Part shown: piece after piece, positions 34,508 through 43,325 of the stretch
Layout of the letters: every line of letters starts with the position of its first letter
Numbering within the stretch: position 1 is the stretch's first letter
NCBI GenBank assembly: GCA_964447335.1
Contig: CAYUSA010000001.1
Coordinates: 1 to 64,000 of the forward strand
Direction: 5' to 3'
From: HRBIN12 sp964447335
GTDB taxonomy: Bacteria > Actinomycetota > UBA4738 > HRBIN12
Length of the DNA stretch: 64,000 bases
Notes under the pieces: generated by a model
Database searches by the model: none
The model's input: the letters and a program-made list of their open reading frames with translations, nothing else
Told to the model about the DNA's origin: nothing
Made by a program: the position numbers and the translations under genes

Positions 34508-34702
34508 TCAGGTCCTCGGTGTCATCTCCTTCATGCCCCAGGAGAAGTCGAAGCCGGGCATCCGTTCGACGAAGGGGTCCGGGTCGAACGCCTCGGGACC
34601 GAGCACGCCGGTACCGGTCCACACGCCCTCGGCGAGGAGCTCCATCGCGATGATCACCTCTCCCCGAATCCTCCCCGAAGCGCGAGGAGCGGGCAGGACC
34701 AC
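34508..34702 (-). pseudogene. C-terminal remnant of a saccharopine/lysine dehydrogenase
   Basis: Encodes GEVIIAMELLAEGVWTGTGV, then LGPEAFDPDPFVERMP and GFDFSWGMKEM before a stop. This matches the C terminus of saccharopine or lysine-6-dehydrogenase family proteins (W-x-G-x-GV-x-GPEAFDPxPF). Only about 50 residues remain; the NAD-binding domain and catalytic core are missing, and the unrelated Vgb-like gene follows directly. Not expected to be functional. No other gene is seen in 34418-34741. Confidence 0.65.
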
Positions 34703-34741
34703 TCGTCCCTGGATGGCCGGGCCGAGCGGCGAGGGGCGGGG

Positions 34742-36298
34742 CTACGTGAAGGAGACCGTCAGCCGCACCGTGGCGCCGCCGCCGATCGCGAAGGGGAGCA
34801 CGAGCTGGCGGCACGTGCCGGCCCATGCGCGCTCGGTCCGCCAGCGGAACGTGTAGCGGCCCCCGACGAACCGGAAGGCCTGGCCCACCGCGACGGCGGA
34901 GGTCTCCGGCTCGAGGGGCGCTCGGGTGACGCAGTCGACACCTAGGGTCCAGGGTGCGCCGGGCTCGAGCAGGGCTCCGAGGTCACCGCCGATGTCGAAC
35001 CGCAGGTCGGCGGGCTGTCCCGCCTTGAGGCTCGCGACGGCGGGCGGGAGCGCCAGGCGCCCATCCCAGCTCGAGAGCACGACGACGTCGTGGGTCACGC
35101 TCGCGGTGTTCCCGGCGCCGTCCAGCGCCGCCACGGTGACGTGACGCACGCCGGGCGTGGCCGTGTCGAGCGGGTCGCCGTCGGCCACCGTGCCGATGCA
35201 GCTCGCGAGGCCGGAGCCTCCGCCGTCGGTGCAGGTGTAGTCGACCGTCACGGCCTGGCCGACGAGGAACGCCGAGCCGTCGCCGGGACTCACGAGCGTG
35301 ACGACCGGCGCCTCCGTGTCCGGGGGCACCAGCTCGACCTTCGCCACCGCCGAGACGGCCGATTGCGTGAGCCACACGTTCCCGTCCGGGCCGGTGGTGA
35401 TGCCGAAGGGACCGCTCGACAGCGTGGGCAACGGACGCTCGTCGACCTGACCGTCCGTGGCGATCCTTCCGACCTGGTTGCCGGCCTGCTCGGTGAACCA
35501 CATCGCCCCGTCGGGCCCGGGCGCGATGCCGGTCGGGTTGCTGTCGGGCGTGGGCACGGGGAACTCGGAGAGGGTGCCGCTGGTGGTGATCCGGCCGATC
35601 GCGTTCCAGGTGGCCTCCGTGAACCACAGGTTGCCGTCGGGGCCGGGGGCGATGCCCATCGGGCCCCGGCTGCCGGCCAGGGGGAACTCCGTCACCTGAC
35701 CGCCGGGCGTGATGCGGCCGATCCGGTTCGCGCGGAACTCGGTGAACCACAGGTTCCCGTCGGGTCCGGCGGCGATGCCCTGCGGCCAGCTCGAGGTCGT
35801 GGGCACTCGGAACTCGGTGACGGTGCCGTCGGTCGCGATCCGACCGATGCGGTTGCCCGTCTGCTCGGTGAACCACAGCGCTCCGTCGGGACCGAGTGCG
35901 ATGCCGGTCGGGTTGCTGTCGGGCGTCGGCAACGGGAACTCCGTCACGGCGCCACCCGGCTCGATCCGCCCGATCGCGTTCGCGGCCTGCTCGGTGAACC
36001 ACAGGGCCGCGTCAGGCCCGAGAGCGATCTCGGTCGGCCAGGCGCCTGGGGTCGGCAGGGGGTATTCGGTCACGACCCCGAACGCGGTGATCCGCCCGAT
36101 GAGGTTCGCGTTGCGCTCGACGAACCACACCGCGCCGTCGGGGCCCGCGGCGAGCCCGCGCGGCGAGCTGCCGAGCGTCGGCGTCGGGTACTCGGTGACG
36201 TCGCCGGTCGCGGCGGTGGCCGCCGCGGGCGCGAGCAGGACGCCGGCGACGGTCAGCACTGCCAGCGCAGCGAGAGCGATGCGGTCGCGAGCGCGCAC
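34742..36298 (-). CDS. Secreted Vgb-like beta-propeller protein
   Basis: A 518-residue exported protein. After a signal peptide (RIALAALAVLTVAGVLLAPAA) come about seven repeats of roughly 42 residues with the pattern G-P-D-G-x-x-W-F-T-E-x-x-x-N-x-I-G-R-I, forming a propeller like virginiamycin B lyase. An Ig/HYR-like domain (about 325-410, PVVTLVSPGDGSAF) and an Ig-like C-terminal part follow. Vgb itself cleaves streptogramins, but most such repeat proteins are of unknown function, so antibiotic resistance should not be assumed. The GTG at 36298 has GAGGGGG seven bases upstream. Confidence 0.8.
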   Translation of the reverse strand: MRARDRIALAALAVLTVAGVLLAPAAATAATGDVTEYPTPTLGSSPRGLAAGPDGAVWFVERNANLIGRITAFGVVTEYPLPTPGAWPTEIALGPDAALWFTEQAANAIGRIEPGGAVTEFPLPTPDSNPTGIALGPDGALWFTEQTGNRIGRIATDGTVTEFRVPTTSSWPQGIAAGPDGNLWFTEFRANRIGRITPGGQVTEFPLAGSRGPMGIAPGPDGNLWFTEATWNAIGRITTSGTLSEFPVPTPDSNPTGIAPGPDGAMWFTEQAGNQVGRIATDGQVDERPLPTLSSGPFGITTGPDGNVWLTQSAVSAVAKVELVPPDTEAPVVTLVSPGDGSAFLVGQAVTVDYTCTDGGGSGLASCIGTVADGDPLDTATPGVRHVTVAALDGAGNTASVTHDVVVLSSWDGRLALPPAVASLKAGQPADLRFDIGGDLGALLEPGAPWTLGVDCVTRAPLEPETSAVAVGQAFRFVGGRYTFRWRTERAWAGTCRQLVLPFAIGGGATVRLTVSFT

Positions 36299-36508
36299 GT
36301 GGAACCCCCTCGGTTCGGGCGGGTCGCCGGGAAGGCGAGATCCCCGCCGATGTCGGTCTCTCGTGGAGGTATCGGCAGGAGCACCCCCGGAACTTCAGGG
36401 CCGAAGCGACGGCGTGTCTCTCCCGGCTCTGGCCGGGGGCGATCCCGGATCGCGCCGACCCGACGCCAGGTCGGTGTCGACGGGTGATGCGGTAGCCTCG
36501 GGTCCGCC

Positions 36509-37267
36509 ATGAGGCTCGTCCGCTTCCGGTTCGCCGACCGCATCGCCACCGGCGTCGTCGAGGGCGACCTCGTGCGCGTGCTGCGGGGAACCTTCTTCGA
36601 GGACCCACTGCCGACGGGGGAGGAGATCCCGCTCGACGACGTTCGGCTCCTCGCCCCGGTGCTGCCCTCCAAGGTGCTCGCGGTCGGCAAGAACTACGCC
36701 GCCCACGCCGCCGAGTTCGGAGGCGAGGTCCCCGAGGAGCCGCTCATCTTCATGAAGCCCTCGACCGCCGTGAGCGGTCCCGGCGACCTCATCCCGCTGC
36801 CCGCGATCAGCCGTCGCGTGGACTACGAGGGCGAGCTCGCCGTTGTGATGGGCAGGCTCGCGAGGAACGTCCCCACCGAGGAGGCGGGGAAGTACGTGCT
36901 CGGGTACACGTGCGGGAACGACGTGACGCTCCGTGACCTGCAGAAGAAGGACGGGCAATGGACCCGGGCCAAGGGCTTCGACGGCTCGTGCCCGCTCGGC
37001 CCGTGGATCGAGACCGAGCTCGACCCCGCGGATGTCCGTATCCAGACCCGGGTGAACGGGGAGACGAGGCAGTTCGCCAGCACGGCCGAGATGGTCTTCG
37101 GCGTCGCCACGCTGATCGCGTTCGTGACCACCTCCATGACGCTGCTGCCGGGTGACGTTCTCTTGACCGGCACGCCCGAAGGCGTCGGCCCGCTCGGGCC
37201 CGGCGACCGTGTCGAGGTCGAGATCGAGGGCCTCGGCGTGCTGTCGAACACCGTGGAGGGACGATGA
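36509..37267 (+). CDS. Fumarylacetoacetate hydrolase family protein
   Basis: A 252-residue hydrolase or isomerase of the FAH fold. Typical features are KVLAVGKNYAAHAAE, FMKPSTAVSGPGD, the metal-binding YEGELAVVMG and GYTCGNDVTLRDLQ, and LLTGTPEGVGPLGPGD. Family members cleave C-C bonds in acylpyruvates or isomerise hydroxyhepta-diene-dioates. A TAGCCT -10 box lies about ten bases upstream of the ATG. Its TGA overlaps the ATG of gltX, so it heads an operon with gltX and the amidase gene. Confidence 0.9.
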   Translation: MRLVRFRFADRIATGVVEGDLVRVLRGTFFEDPLPTGEEIPLDDVRLLAPVLPSKVLAVGKNYAAHAAEFGGEVPEEPLIFMKPSTAVSGPGDLIPLPAISRRVDYEGELAVVMGRLARNVPTEEAGKYVLGYTCGNDVTLRDLQKKDGQWTRAKGFDGSCPLGPWIETELDPADVRIQTRVNGETRQFASTAEMVFGVATLIAFVTTSMTLLPGDVLLTGTPEGVGPLGPGDRVEVEIEGLGVLSNTVEGR

Positions 37268-38685
37268 GCGAGGTTCGCTGCCGGTTCGCGCCGGCGCCGT
37301 CGGGTGCGATCCATGTCGGGAACGCTCGGACGGCGCTGTACTCGTGGCTGACGGCCCGGCGCCACGGCGGCTCGTTCGTGCTCCGCGTCGAGGACACGGA
37401 TGCGAGCCGCGTCTCCGAGGAGGCCTTCCACGCCGTCATGGACTCGCTGCGGTGGCTCGGCATCGATTGGGACGAGGGCCCCGACGTCGGCGGCCCCCAC
37501 GCGCCCTACCGGCAGTCCGAGCGCATGGAGATCTACCGCGAGCACGCGCAGACGTTGGTCGACGGCGGCCGGGCCTACCGCTGCTACTGCACGCCCGAGG
37601 AGCTCGAGCGGCGGCGGCAGGCCGTGCTCGCGCGCGGCGAGGCGCCGGGCTACGACGGACGTTGCCGGACCCTCACCGACGTCGCGCGCTCGACGTTCGA
37701 GGCCGAGAGGCGGCCGTGGGCGCTCCGGTTCTGGATGCCCGAGCGGGACTTCGTCGTGCAGGACCTGCTGAAGGGCGAGGTGCGCTTCGCGGCGGGCTCG
37801 CTCCGGGACTTCGTGATCCTGCGCTCGGACGGCTCGCCGACGTACCTGCTCGCGGCCGGCGCCGACGACATGCTCATGGGGATGACCCACATCATCAGGG
37901 GCGAGGACCTGCTCGCCTCGACGCCACGGCAGATGGCGCTGATGGAGGCGCTCGGCGCGACGACGTTCCCCGCCTACGCCCACCACCCGATGATCGTCGG
38001 GCCCGACCGCCAGCCGCTGTCGAAGCGGCACGGGTCGACCTCGGTCGAGGCCTTCCGCGAGCGCGGGTTCCTCCCCGAGGCGCTCGTGAACTACCTCGCG
38101 CTCCTCGGCTGGTCGTGGGGGGAGCAGGACCTGTTCACGGTCGAGGAGCTGATCGAGCGCTTCGACATCTCGCGCGTCTCGAAGAACCCCGCGGCGTTCG
38201 ACACGCAGAAGCTCGAGTGGATGAACAACCACTACATCCAGGGGCTCGAGGACGACGAGCTCGCGGCGCGCTGCCTGCACTTCCTGTCCGCCTCGGGCCT
38301 GTCGCCAGAGCCGATGCTGCTTCGGCGCGCGATGCCGCTCGTGAGAGAGCGCATGAAGACGCTCACCGACTCGGTGGAGCTGCTGTCGTTCCTGTTCACG
38401 GACGACGTGACGCCGAACGAGAAAGCCGCGGCGATCATCGCGAAGGCGCCCGAGGGTTACCTGCGGGCCGCGGCCGAGGCGCTTGCCACAGTCGAGCCCT
38501 GGACGGCCGAGGCGATCGGTGGCGCGCTCGACGCGCTCGCCGAAGGCGCCGGCCTGAACCGCACGAAGGGATGGCAGCCCGTGCGCGCGGCCGTCACCGG
38601 CTCGAACGTCTCGCCGCCGCTGCCCGAGTCCCTCGAGCTCCTCGGCCGCGCGGGCACCCTCGAGCGCCTGCGCGCGGCCGCATGA
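37264..38685 (+). CDS. gltX: Glutamyl-tRNA synthetase
   Basis: A 473-residue class I aminoacyl-tRNA synthetase that loads glutamate on tRNA-Glu. The HIGH-type motif is PAPSGAIHVGNARTAL at the N terminus and the KMSKS equivalent is LSKRHG with K254. Full-length for the family. The anticodon-binding region (about 320-473) is present. It is coupled to the FAH gene upstream and to the amidase downstream through ATGA overlaps. Confidence 0.95.
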   Translation: MSEVRCRFAPAPSGAIHVGNARTALYSWLTARRHGGSFVLRVEDTDASRVSEEAFHAVMDSLRWLGIDWDEGPDVGGPHAPYRQSERMEIYREHAQTLVDGGRAYRCYCTPEELERRRQAVLARGEAPGYDGRCRTLTDVARSTFEAERRPWALRFWMPERDFVVQDLLKGEVRFAAGSLRDFVILRSDGSPTYLLAAGADDMLMGMTHIIRGEDLLASTPRQMALMEALGATTFPAYAHHPMIVGPDRQPLSKRHGSTSVEAFRERGFLPEALVNYLALLGWSWGEQDLFTVEELIERFDISRVSKNPAAFDTQKLEWMNNHYIQGLEDDELAARCLHFLSASGLSPEPMLLRRAMPLVRERMKTLTDSVELLSFLFTDDVTPNEKAAAIIAKAPEGYLRAAAEALATVEPWTAEAIGGALDALAEGAGLNRTKGWQPVRAAVTGSNVSPPLPESLELLGRAGTLERLRAAA

Positions 38686-39416
38686 GGCGCCTGCTCGCCG
38701 CCCTCGTGGTCGTCGCGTTCCTCGCGCCCGAGGCGCCGGCGCCCGCCGAGCCACGCGCGCTCGCCTCGACCGCCGCGCTCGCGCCGGCTCCAGCGGACAT
38801 CCAACCCGAGATCGCGTGGAAGAAGATCCCGTTCGGGGCGAAGCGCAAGCGGCAGATGGCGGCGTACTCGAAGCGTCACTACGGCAAGCGCGCATGGGTC
38901 CTCACGGACCCGCAGGTCGTCGTCGAGCACTACACGGCCGGCACGTCGTTCGACTCGGCCTGGAACCACTTCGCGGCGAACGGTACGCACCTCGGTGAGA
39001 AGCCGGGGGTGTGCGCGCACTTCCTCATCGACACCGACGGGACGATCTACCAGCTCGTGAACCTCGGGATCCGGTGCCGGCACGCGATCGGGATGAACTG
39101 GACGGCGATCGGTATCGAGCACGTCGGCACGAGCGCCGGCGACATCCTGCACAACGGGCCGATGATCCGAGCCTCGCTGCGACTCACCGTGTGGCTGATG
39201 GCGAGGTTCGGCATCTCGTGGGGCAACGTGATCGGTCACGCCGAGATCCTGCAGAGCCCGTTCCACCACGAGCTCTACGAGGACTGGCGATGCAGCACCC
39301 ACGCCGACTGGAACCGTCGCGAGATGCAGACGTACCGCCGCAAGCTGAAGCGCACCGCCCGGCGTCTGGACGTGCCGATCGGCGACGGACCGACCTGGGT
39401 CGACTCGGGCTGCTGA
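38682..39416 (+). CDS. Secreted N-acetylmuramoyl-L-alanine amidase (PGRP-like)
   Basis: A 244-residue peptidoglycan hydrolase. A signal peptide (MRRLLAALVVVAFLAPEAPA) leads to an amidase_2/PGRP domain (about 65-200). The zinc-ligand pattern is visible as VVVEHYTAG, ...GVCAHFLIDTDGTIYQL, IGIEHVG and NVIGHAEI. The enzyme would cut the amide bond between muramic acid and the stem peptide. It begins inside the last codons of gltX (ATGA). Confidence 0.88.
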   Translation: MRRLLAALVVVAFLAPEAPAPAEPRALASTAALAPAPADIQPEIAWKKIPFGAKRKRQMAAYSKRHYGKRAWVLTDPQVVVEHYTAGTSFDSAWNHFAANGTHLGEKPGVCAHFLIDTDGTIYQLVNLGIRCRHAIGMNWTAIGIEHVGTSAGDILHNGPMIRASLRLTVWLMARFGISWGNVIGHAEILQSPFHHELYEDWRCSTHADWNRREMQTYRRKLKRTARRLDVPIGDGPTWVDSGC

Positions 39417-39427
39417 GGCGGATCCCC

Positions 39428-39841
39428 GTGCGGTCGCGGCTCGGACGGTTCGCGCTCTACGGCGCGCTCGGCCTGGCGACCGAGGTCGTGTTCACCGGCG
39501 CGAAGGATCTGTGGCGAACCGGCGGCCGGCGGTTCCGAGGGCACACGAACCCCTGGATGTTCCCGGTGTACGGGATCGCGCAGCCGCTGTTCGAGCCCGT
39601 TCACGACCTGATGCGCGGCCGCGTGCCGGCGCCGGTCCGTGCCCTGGTGTACGCCGCGGGCTTCACGGCGGTCGAGTACGCGAGCGGCCGGGTGCTCCGC
39701 GCCGCGCGCGGTGACGCGCCGTGGGACTACTCGCACGCGCGCTGGAACCTCGACGGGTTGATCCGGGCCGACTACGCGCCGCTCTGGGCGATGGCGGGTC
39801 TCGGGCTCGAGCGCGTGCACGACGCGCTCACGCGCGCCTGA
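39428..39841 (+). CDS. CmpB-type putative membrane transporter protein
   Basis: A 137-residue protein resembling the short ABC_trans_CmpB (putative ABC-transporter type IV) family: LGLATEVVFTGAKDL, TNPWMFPVYGIAQPLFE, AVEYASGRVL, PWDYSHARWNLDGLIRADYAPLWAMAG. It has three or four hydrophobic segments. No ATPase gene is nearby and the family's transport role is unproven. The GTG at 39428 is used; it lies 11 bases after the amidase stop. Confidence 0.7.
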   Translation: MRSRLGRFALYGALGLATEVVFTGAKDLWRTGGRRFRGHTNPWMFPVYGIAQPLFEPVHDLMRGRVPAPVRALVYAAGFTAVEYASGRVLRAARGDAPWDYSHARWNLDGLIRADYAPLWAMAGLGLERVHDALTRA

Positions 39842-39844
39842 GCG

Positions 39845-40837
39845 CTACGCGCTGTGGGCGCGGCGGAGGGTCTCGGCGGCGTCCTCGGGCAGCACCGTGT
39901 TGATGCTCATCGCCGAACCGATCTCGAAACCGGCCGGCGTCGAGAGCTTCGGCAGGATCTTGATGTGCCAGTGGAAGACCTCGTCCGTGTGCCCGTTCGT
40001 CGGAGCCGAGTACAGGACGAGGTTGAAGTCCGGATCGCCGCACGCGTGCCGGATCGCCGTCAGCGTCCGGATGAGCATGCATGCGAGGTCGTCCACCTCC
40101 TCGTCGGCCAGGTCGCCGAACGAGCCCTGGTGGAACGATGGGATGATCCACGTCTCGTAGGGCGAGTTGGCCGCGAACGGCTCGAACGCGAGGAACCCGC
40201 CGCACTCGTCGACGATCCGGGTGCCGACCGCGCGCTCGGCGGCGATCACCTCGTCGTAGACGCAGATGCCGTCCTCGTCGAAGTGGCGCGTCGCGACATC
40301 GAGGCGGCGGAGCAGGCGGGGCAGGAACACGGGTGTCGCCACGACCTGCGAGTGCGGGTGCGCGAGCGACGTGCCGGCGAGCACCCCGAAGTTCTTGAAG
40401 ACGACGACGGCCTGCACCTCGGGCCGCGCGATGAGGGTCCGGTAGCGGGAGCGCCACACGTCGACGACGTCTGCGACCTCATCCTGGGTCATCTCGTCCA
40501 GACGGACGTCGTGGCGCCGGGATTCGATGACGACCTCGTGGCTCCCCACGCCCGGCATCTCGCGGAACATCCGCGAGCCCTCGCGGCGGGCCGGTCCCTC
40601 GCCGGTCAGCGCGCCGTACATGTTCGGCACGACGCGGACCCGCCAGTCCGGCCCGTCGGGCGTGCGGGCGAGCTCGGGCGGCGTCTGGTCCTCGTTGCCC
40701 GGGCAGAACGGGCATGCCGGTTCGCGCTCGGGGAGCATCGGGCGGGGGACGACGACGGGTTCGTGCGGACGGTCGCCGCGACGCGGCGCGAGGATCGCCC
40801 ACTGGCGGGTCGTCGGGTCCTGGCGAAGGGTGGACAT
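39845..40837 (-). CDS. galT: Galactose-1-phosphate uridylyltransferase
   Basis: A 330-residue Leloir-pathway enzyme exchanging UMP between UDP-glucose and galactose-1-phosphate. The active-site HPH triad is in TSLAHPHSQ. The zinc-binding CPFCPGNE is near residue 42, and the second His pattern is in HWHIKILPKL. Length fits the short bacterial GalT group. No galK or galE is adjacent. It converges with the CmpB-like gene. Confidence 0.92.
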   Translation of the reverse strand: MSTLRQDPTTRQWAILAPRRGDRPHEPVVVPRPMLPEREPACPFCPGNEDQTPPELARTPDGPDWRVRVVPNMYGALTGEGPARREGSRMFREMPGVGSHEVVIESRRHDVRLDEMTQDEVADVVDVWRSRYRTLIARPEVQAVVVFKNFGVLAGTSLAHPHSQVVATPVFLPRLLRRLDVATRHFDEDGICVYDEVIAAERAVGTRIVDECGGFLAFEPFAANSPYETWIIPSFHQGSFGDLADEEVDDLACMLIRTLTAIRHACGDPDFNLVLYSAPTNGHTDEVFHWHIKILPKLSTPAGFEIGSAMSINTVLPEDAAETLRRAHSA

Positions 40838-40877
40838 CGGCGGGAGGGTACCGGACGGCCGGGCGCGTGACCCGGAC

Positions 40878-41186
40878 CTACACCTCGCCGAGCTCGACGA
40901 ACGAGGCCTCGAGGTCCTCGTCGCGGTCCGCGCGCTTCGGCGAGAGGCTCCGGCCGATGAACCCGACGGCGACGGCCATCAGGGTCACGAACAGCGCCAC
41001 CGTGACGGCGAGCCCCGTGAGGAAGACGGGTACGTTCATCCTTCCGGATGAGAAGTCCGAGCCGGTGATGAGCGCGTAGACGTTCGCGAAGAGGTAGAAC
41101 GCGACGACGACGAGGACCGGCAGCAGCACGAGCACCGCGAGCACCACGGCCGCGACCCCAAGACCGATGAGCTTCGATCCGTTCAC
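40878..41186 (-). CDS. Small membrane protein, unknown function
   Basis: A 102-residue protein with two long membrane helices (about 8-32 and 52-78) and a charged cytoplasmic tail (KRADRDEDLEASFVELGEV). No catalytic motif. It lies upstream of galT on the same strand with a 40-bp gap, so co-transcription is possible. Confidence 0.6.
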   Translation of the reverse strand: MNGSKLIGLGVAAVVLAVLVLLPVLVVVAFYLFANVYALITGSDFSSGRMNVPVFLTGLAVTVALFVTLMAVAVGFIGRSLSPKRADRDEDLEASFVELGEV

Positions 41187-41225
41187 GGCGCTCCCTCCGA
41201 CGTCCGGGGTAGTCCGAACCGCATC

Positions 41226-41253
41226 CGAACCCGTGTCTCCACCTTGAAAGGGT
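41226..41253. repeat. Old partial copy of the tRNA-Glu att repeat
   Basis: Matches 27 of 28 bases of the middle of the 47-bp repeat at 41726-41772 and 50938-50984, in the same orientation (T loop to anticodon region of tRNA-Glu). It lies 473 bp outside the present left end, so it probably marks an earlier insertion in the same tRNA. Confidence 0.6.
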
Positions 41254-41398
41254 ACGGGAAGTGGTCACGTCTCGCGTCGGCGGGTGCAGCGCATCGGCAG
41301 CGCTCGTCCAGGATCTCCTGCCCCAAGCGTGAGGGACGCGGGACCGGCGGTGCAAGGGAGACGCGTGCGAGCAGAGCGCACCGGTCGAGGTCTCGCGG

Positions 41399-41536
41399 CT
41401 ACTTGTTGGTCCAGCTTCCCGACGAGGAGGAACTCGAGCCGGCGGTCTTCGCCTGCTTCGCGAGACGCTTCTCCTTCAGCGTCTTGCTCGCCGCGGTCTT
41501 CGAGCTCTTCGAACCGCCCTTGTCCTTGTTGGCCAT
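41399..41536 (-). CDS. Small Lys/Ser-rich protein
   Basis: A 45-residue basic protein, MANKDKGGSKSSKTAASKTL..., with LKEKRLAKQAK and a Ser-rich tail. AGGAGG lies six bases before the ATG. Similar small Lys-rich proteins of unknown role occur in actinobacteria. It sits between the old att scar and the present left att site, so it may be cargo of an earlier element. Confidence 0.65.
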   Translation of the reverse strand: MANKDKGGSKSSKTAASKTLKEKRLAKQAKTAGSSSSSSGSWTNK

Positions 41537-41725
41537 GGTTGCCTCCTCTGGAGGGGGAACCGTATCACCCTCTGGAACCACGGTTCGACCGACCGACTCA
41601 CCGTGTGTCGCTCGCTGATCGGACGGAGGGGCACCCGCGGCCGGATGGGTAGAAGCAGGAGGCAGAACCGGAGGCAGAGGGAGGTTGCAGCGGCTGCCTC
41701 CAGCTCGTTTCCCCGGGTCGCGGGT

Positions 41726-41772
41726 TGGTAGTCCCAACGGGGTTCGAACCCGTGTCTCCACCTTGAGAGGGT
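41726..41772. repeat. Left att repeat (attL-like)
   Basis: Forty-seven bases identical to 50938-50984. It equals the tRNA-Glu segment from the CCA end to the anticodon loop without the rest of the tRNA, as expected for the distal end of an element integrated into a tRNA 3' half. Apart from this and the arm site, 41537-41935 has no gene. Confidence 0.9.
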
Positions 41773-41872
41773 ATCCGAGGCCAACCCCGACACCTGCGAC
41801 GACGCCGCGATGTGGGCGTCTACCTGCCGGTTTGCTTGCGTGTAGAACCGCGTTGTTTCGTGACGTTGCGCG

Positions 41873-41899
41873 GTACGCCGCGGGGCCATCGCGGGGCCA
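41873..41899. repeat. Left arm-type repeat (27 bp)
   Basis: Identical over 27 bases to 50885-50911 near the right end, same orientation. It contains two tandem copies of GCGGGGCCATC-like sequence. Paired repeats just inside both ends of a tyrosine-integrase element are typical of arm-type integrase or excisionase binding sites. Confidence 0.6.
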
Positions 41900-41935
41900 T
41901 GCCATCATAGCGTCAGAGACACGGAGGAGGGGCCG

Positions 41936-42073
41936 ATGAGACGGACGAGGCGAGACAGGATGCGGAACCTCTCCATCGAGAGCACCGAGGCAGCGATCCA
42001 GGGCTATCAGCCCCGCAGCGCGGAGGACGAGTGGGGCGAGGGACGACGAAAGGGGGGCAGGCATGGATCATGA
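41936..42073 (+). CDS. 45-residue element protein
   Basis: A short Arg-rich protein (MRRTRRDRMRNLSIESTEAA...) with GGAGGAGG six bases before the ATG. Its stop lies inside the next gene (start 42063), an 11-base overlap that suggests coupling. Function unknown. Confidence 0.55.
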   Translation: MRRTRRDRMRNLSIESTEAAIQGYQPRSAEDEWGEGRRKGGRHGS

Positions 42074-42425
42074 GGAAGGAACCGTGCGGGGACGGTACGC
42101 GGATGTGCTTTCGCGCCTCGGCCCGGAGAATCCGGGCCCGCTGTCGGCGAATGAGAGCCTCGACGCCGAGATCGAGCGCGTTGCCGGCGAACTGACAGAG
42201 TACCTCGACGGGCAGCGCGAATGGCTCCAGGCAAAGGGACTGCTCGATGCCGTTACCACGACCGAGATCAGGTCCGCGATGGTCGAGGACCTGGAGGCCC
42301 ATTCGGCGGATCGGGCGAAGAAGGCGAAGGACACGCTCAAGACCCTCGAGCAGAAGCATAAGCAAGAGATCGCACGGCTGCAGTTCCTGCTCCGGATGCG
42401 GCACGAACTGAAGCCGTCATCCTGA
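42063..42425 (+). CDS. Helical element protein, unknown function
   Basis: A 120-residue acidic, almost wholly helical protein; the second half (DLEAHSADRAKKAKDTLKTLEQKHKQEIARL) has coiled-coil heptads. AAGGGGGGCAGGC precedes the ATG. It is the second gene of a short rightward operon at the element's left end, opposite to the structural genes. PICI accessory genes often sit at this end, but no known interference protein is recognised. Confidence 0.6.
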   Translation: MDHEEGTVRGRYADVLSRLGPENPGPLSANESLDAEIERVAGELTEYLDGQREWLQAKGLLDAVTTTEIRSAMVEDLEAHSADRAKKAKDTLKTLEQKHKQEIARLQFLLRMRHELKPSS

Positions 42426-42620
42426 GCGGTCCGATCGCGTCGTTCTCGATCGGCGTGAAGTCCTTGCGCTTCGCCAACGGCCCTTGGCCAACCGCTCTTG
42501 GCCAACCATGTTTCGTCTTCCCATGACCGCTGACGAGGTGTACGACGGCCTTGATGCCACTCGCTGATGCGAGCGGCCAAGCAAGCGGCGGCCGAGGGCC
42601 GCGGAAGGAGGCAGGTGGGG

Positions 42621-42974
42621 ATGGGTACGGCACCGATGGTGGAACCGACATGGATCGGCCCTTTCAAGGTAGCGGAGGACATCCTCATCCGGGCTGTGGG
42701 CCGAGAACTTGCTGCGTTCATGGGCGAGGCGAACGTCGAGCACGTCCCTGTCGACGACCAGTTGACGGCGGGTCGCGTGCTCGCTGAGATGTACGCGAGC
42801 GAGACCGGAGTCCCGGTCACGCAAGACCTGATCGACGAGGCCGTCAGGGGGGCGAAGGCGGACGGCCTCGAGGCATGGTGGGAGGTCGAGGGCAGCCTTG
42901 AGATCCGGACCCGCCGCAACGAGATGCGGGCATACATCGAGGGCCGCACGGGGCGACCGCTCCTGCCGCTCTGA
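42621..42974 (+). CDS. Element protein, unknown function
   Basis: A 117-residue acidic protein (MGTAPMVEPTWIGPFKVAEDIL...). The ATG at 42621 follows GGAGGCAGGTGGGG; an upstream ATG at 42567 lacks such a site. The sequence looks folded (WWEVEGSLEIRTRRNEMRAYIE) but matches no family I know. The 195 bp before it (42426-42620) contain the repeated string CTTGGCCAACC and no gene. Confidence 0.55.
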   Translation: MGTAPMVEPTWIGPFKVAEDILIRAVGRELAAFMGEANVEHVPVDDQLTAGRVLAEMYASETGVPVTQDLIDEAVRGAKADGLEAWWEVEGSLEIRTRRNEMRAYIEGRTGRPLLPL

Positions 42975-43025
42975 CCAAGGCGCTCCGCCGGTCCCCTTGC
43001 ACGAACCGGGGGCCGGCCCCTTCTC

Positions 43026-43211
43026 CTACTCCGCGCGACCACCGTGGACGAGGTCTCGGTGTGCGAGAGCGAGGTTGGCAACTTCGATCGAGCCGGCCAC
43101 CAGGAGCCGCGGCGCCAGAAGTCCTCCGCAGGTGCAGCATCGCCAGAGCGCCCGGCCCCTGTAGTCGAGGTCGGCGACCGCCTCGACCGTGATCCCGGAA
43201 GGCACGTCCAT
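43026..43211 (-). CDS. Small Cys-containing element protein
   Basis: A 61-residue protein with a CC-x-C-GG knuckle (WRCCTCGGLL) in the middle and beta-like flanks. It is the last gene of the leftward structural-gene strand. Only a weak ribosome-binding site is seen. Could be a small zinc-binding regulator or a decayed gene. Confidence 0.45.
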   Translation of the reverse strand: MDVPSGITVEAVADLDYRGRALWRCCTCGGLLAPRLLVAGSIEVANLALAHRDLVHGGRAE

Positions 43212-43325
43212 GTTTCCGATGATAGGGCGGCTCCGAGCGGATCACGGTAGCGGCAGAAGATCATCGTCCGTCGGGGTACGACGATGATGGCGATGCGCGT
43301 TGCGGGGTTCGCCGTAGGCGCCCGT

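Noticed and set aside
34742..36298. Streptogramin (virginiamycin B) resistance lyase
   Set aside because: The propeller repeats match Vgb in fold, but the protein is exported, much longer and carries Ig-like domains. The catalytic residues could not be confirmed, so a resistance role is not claimed.
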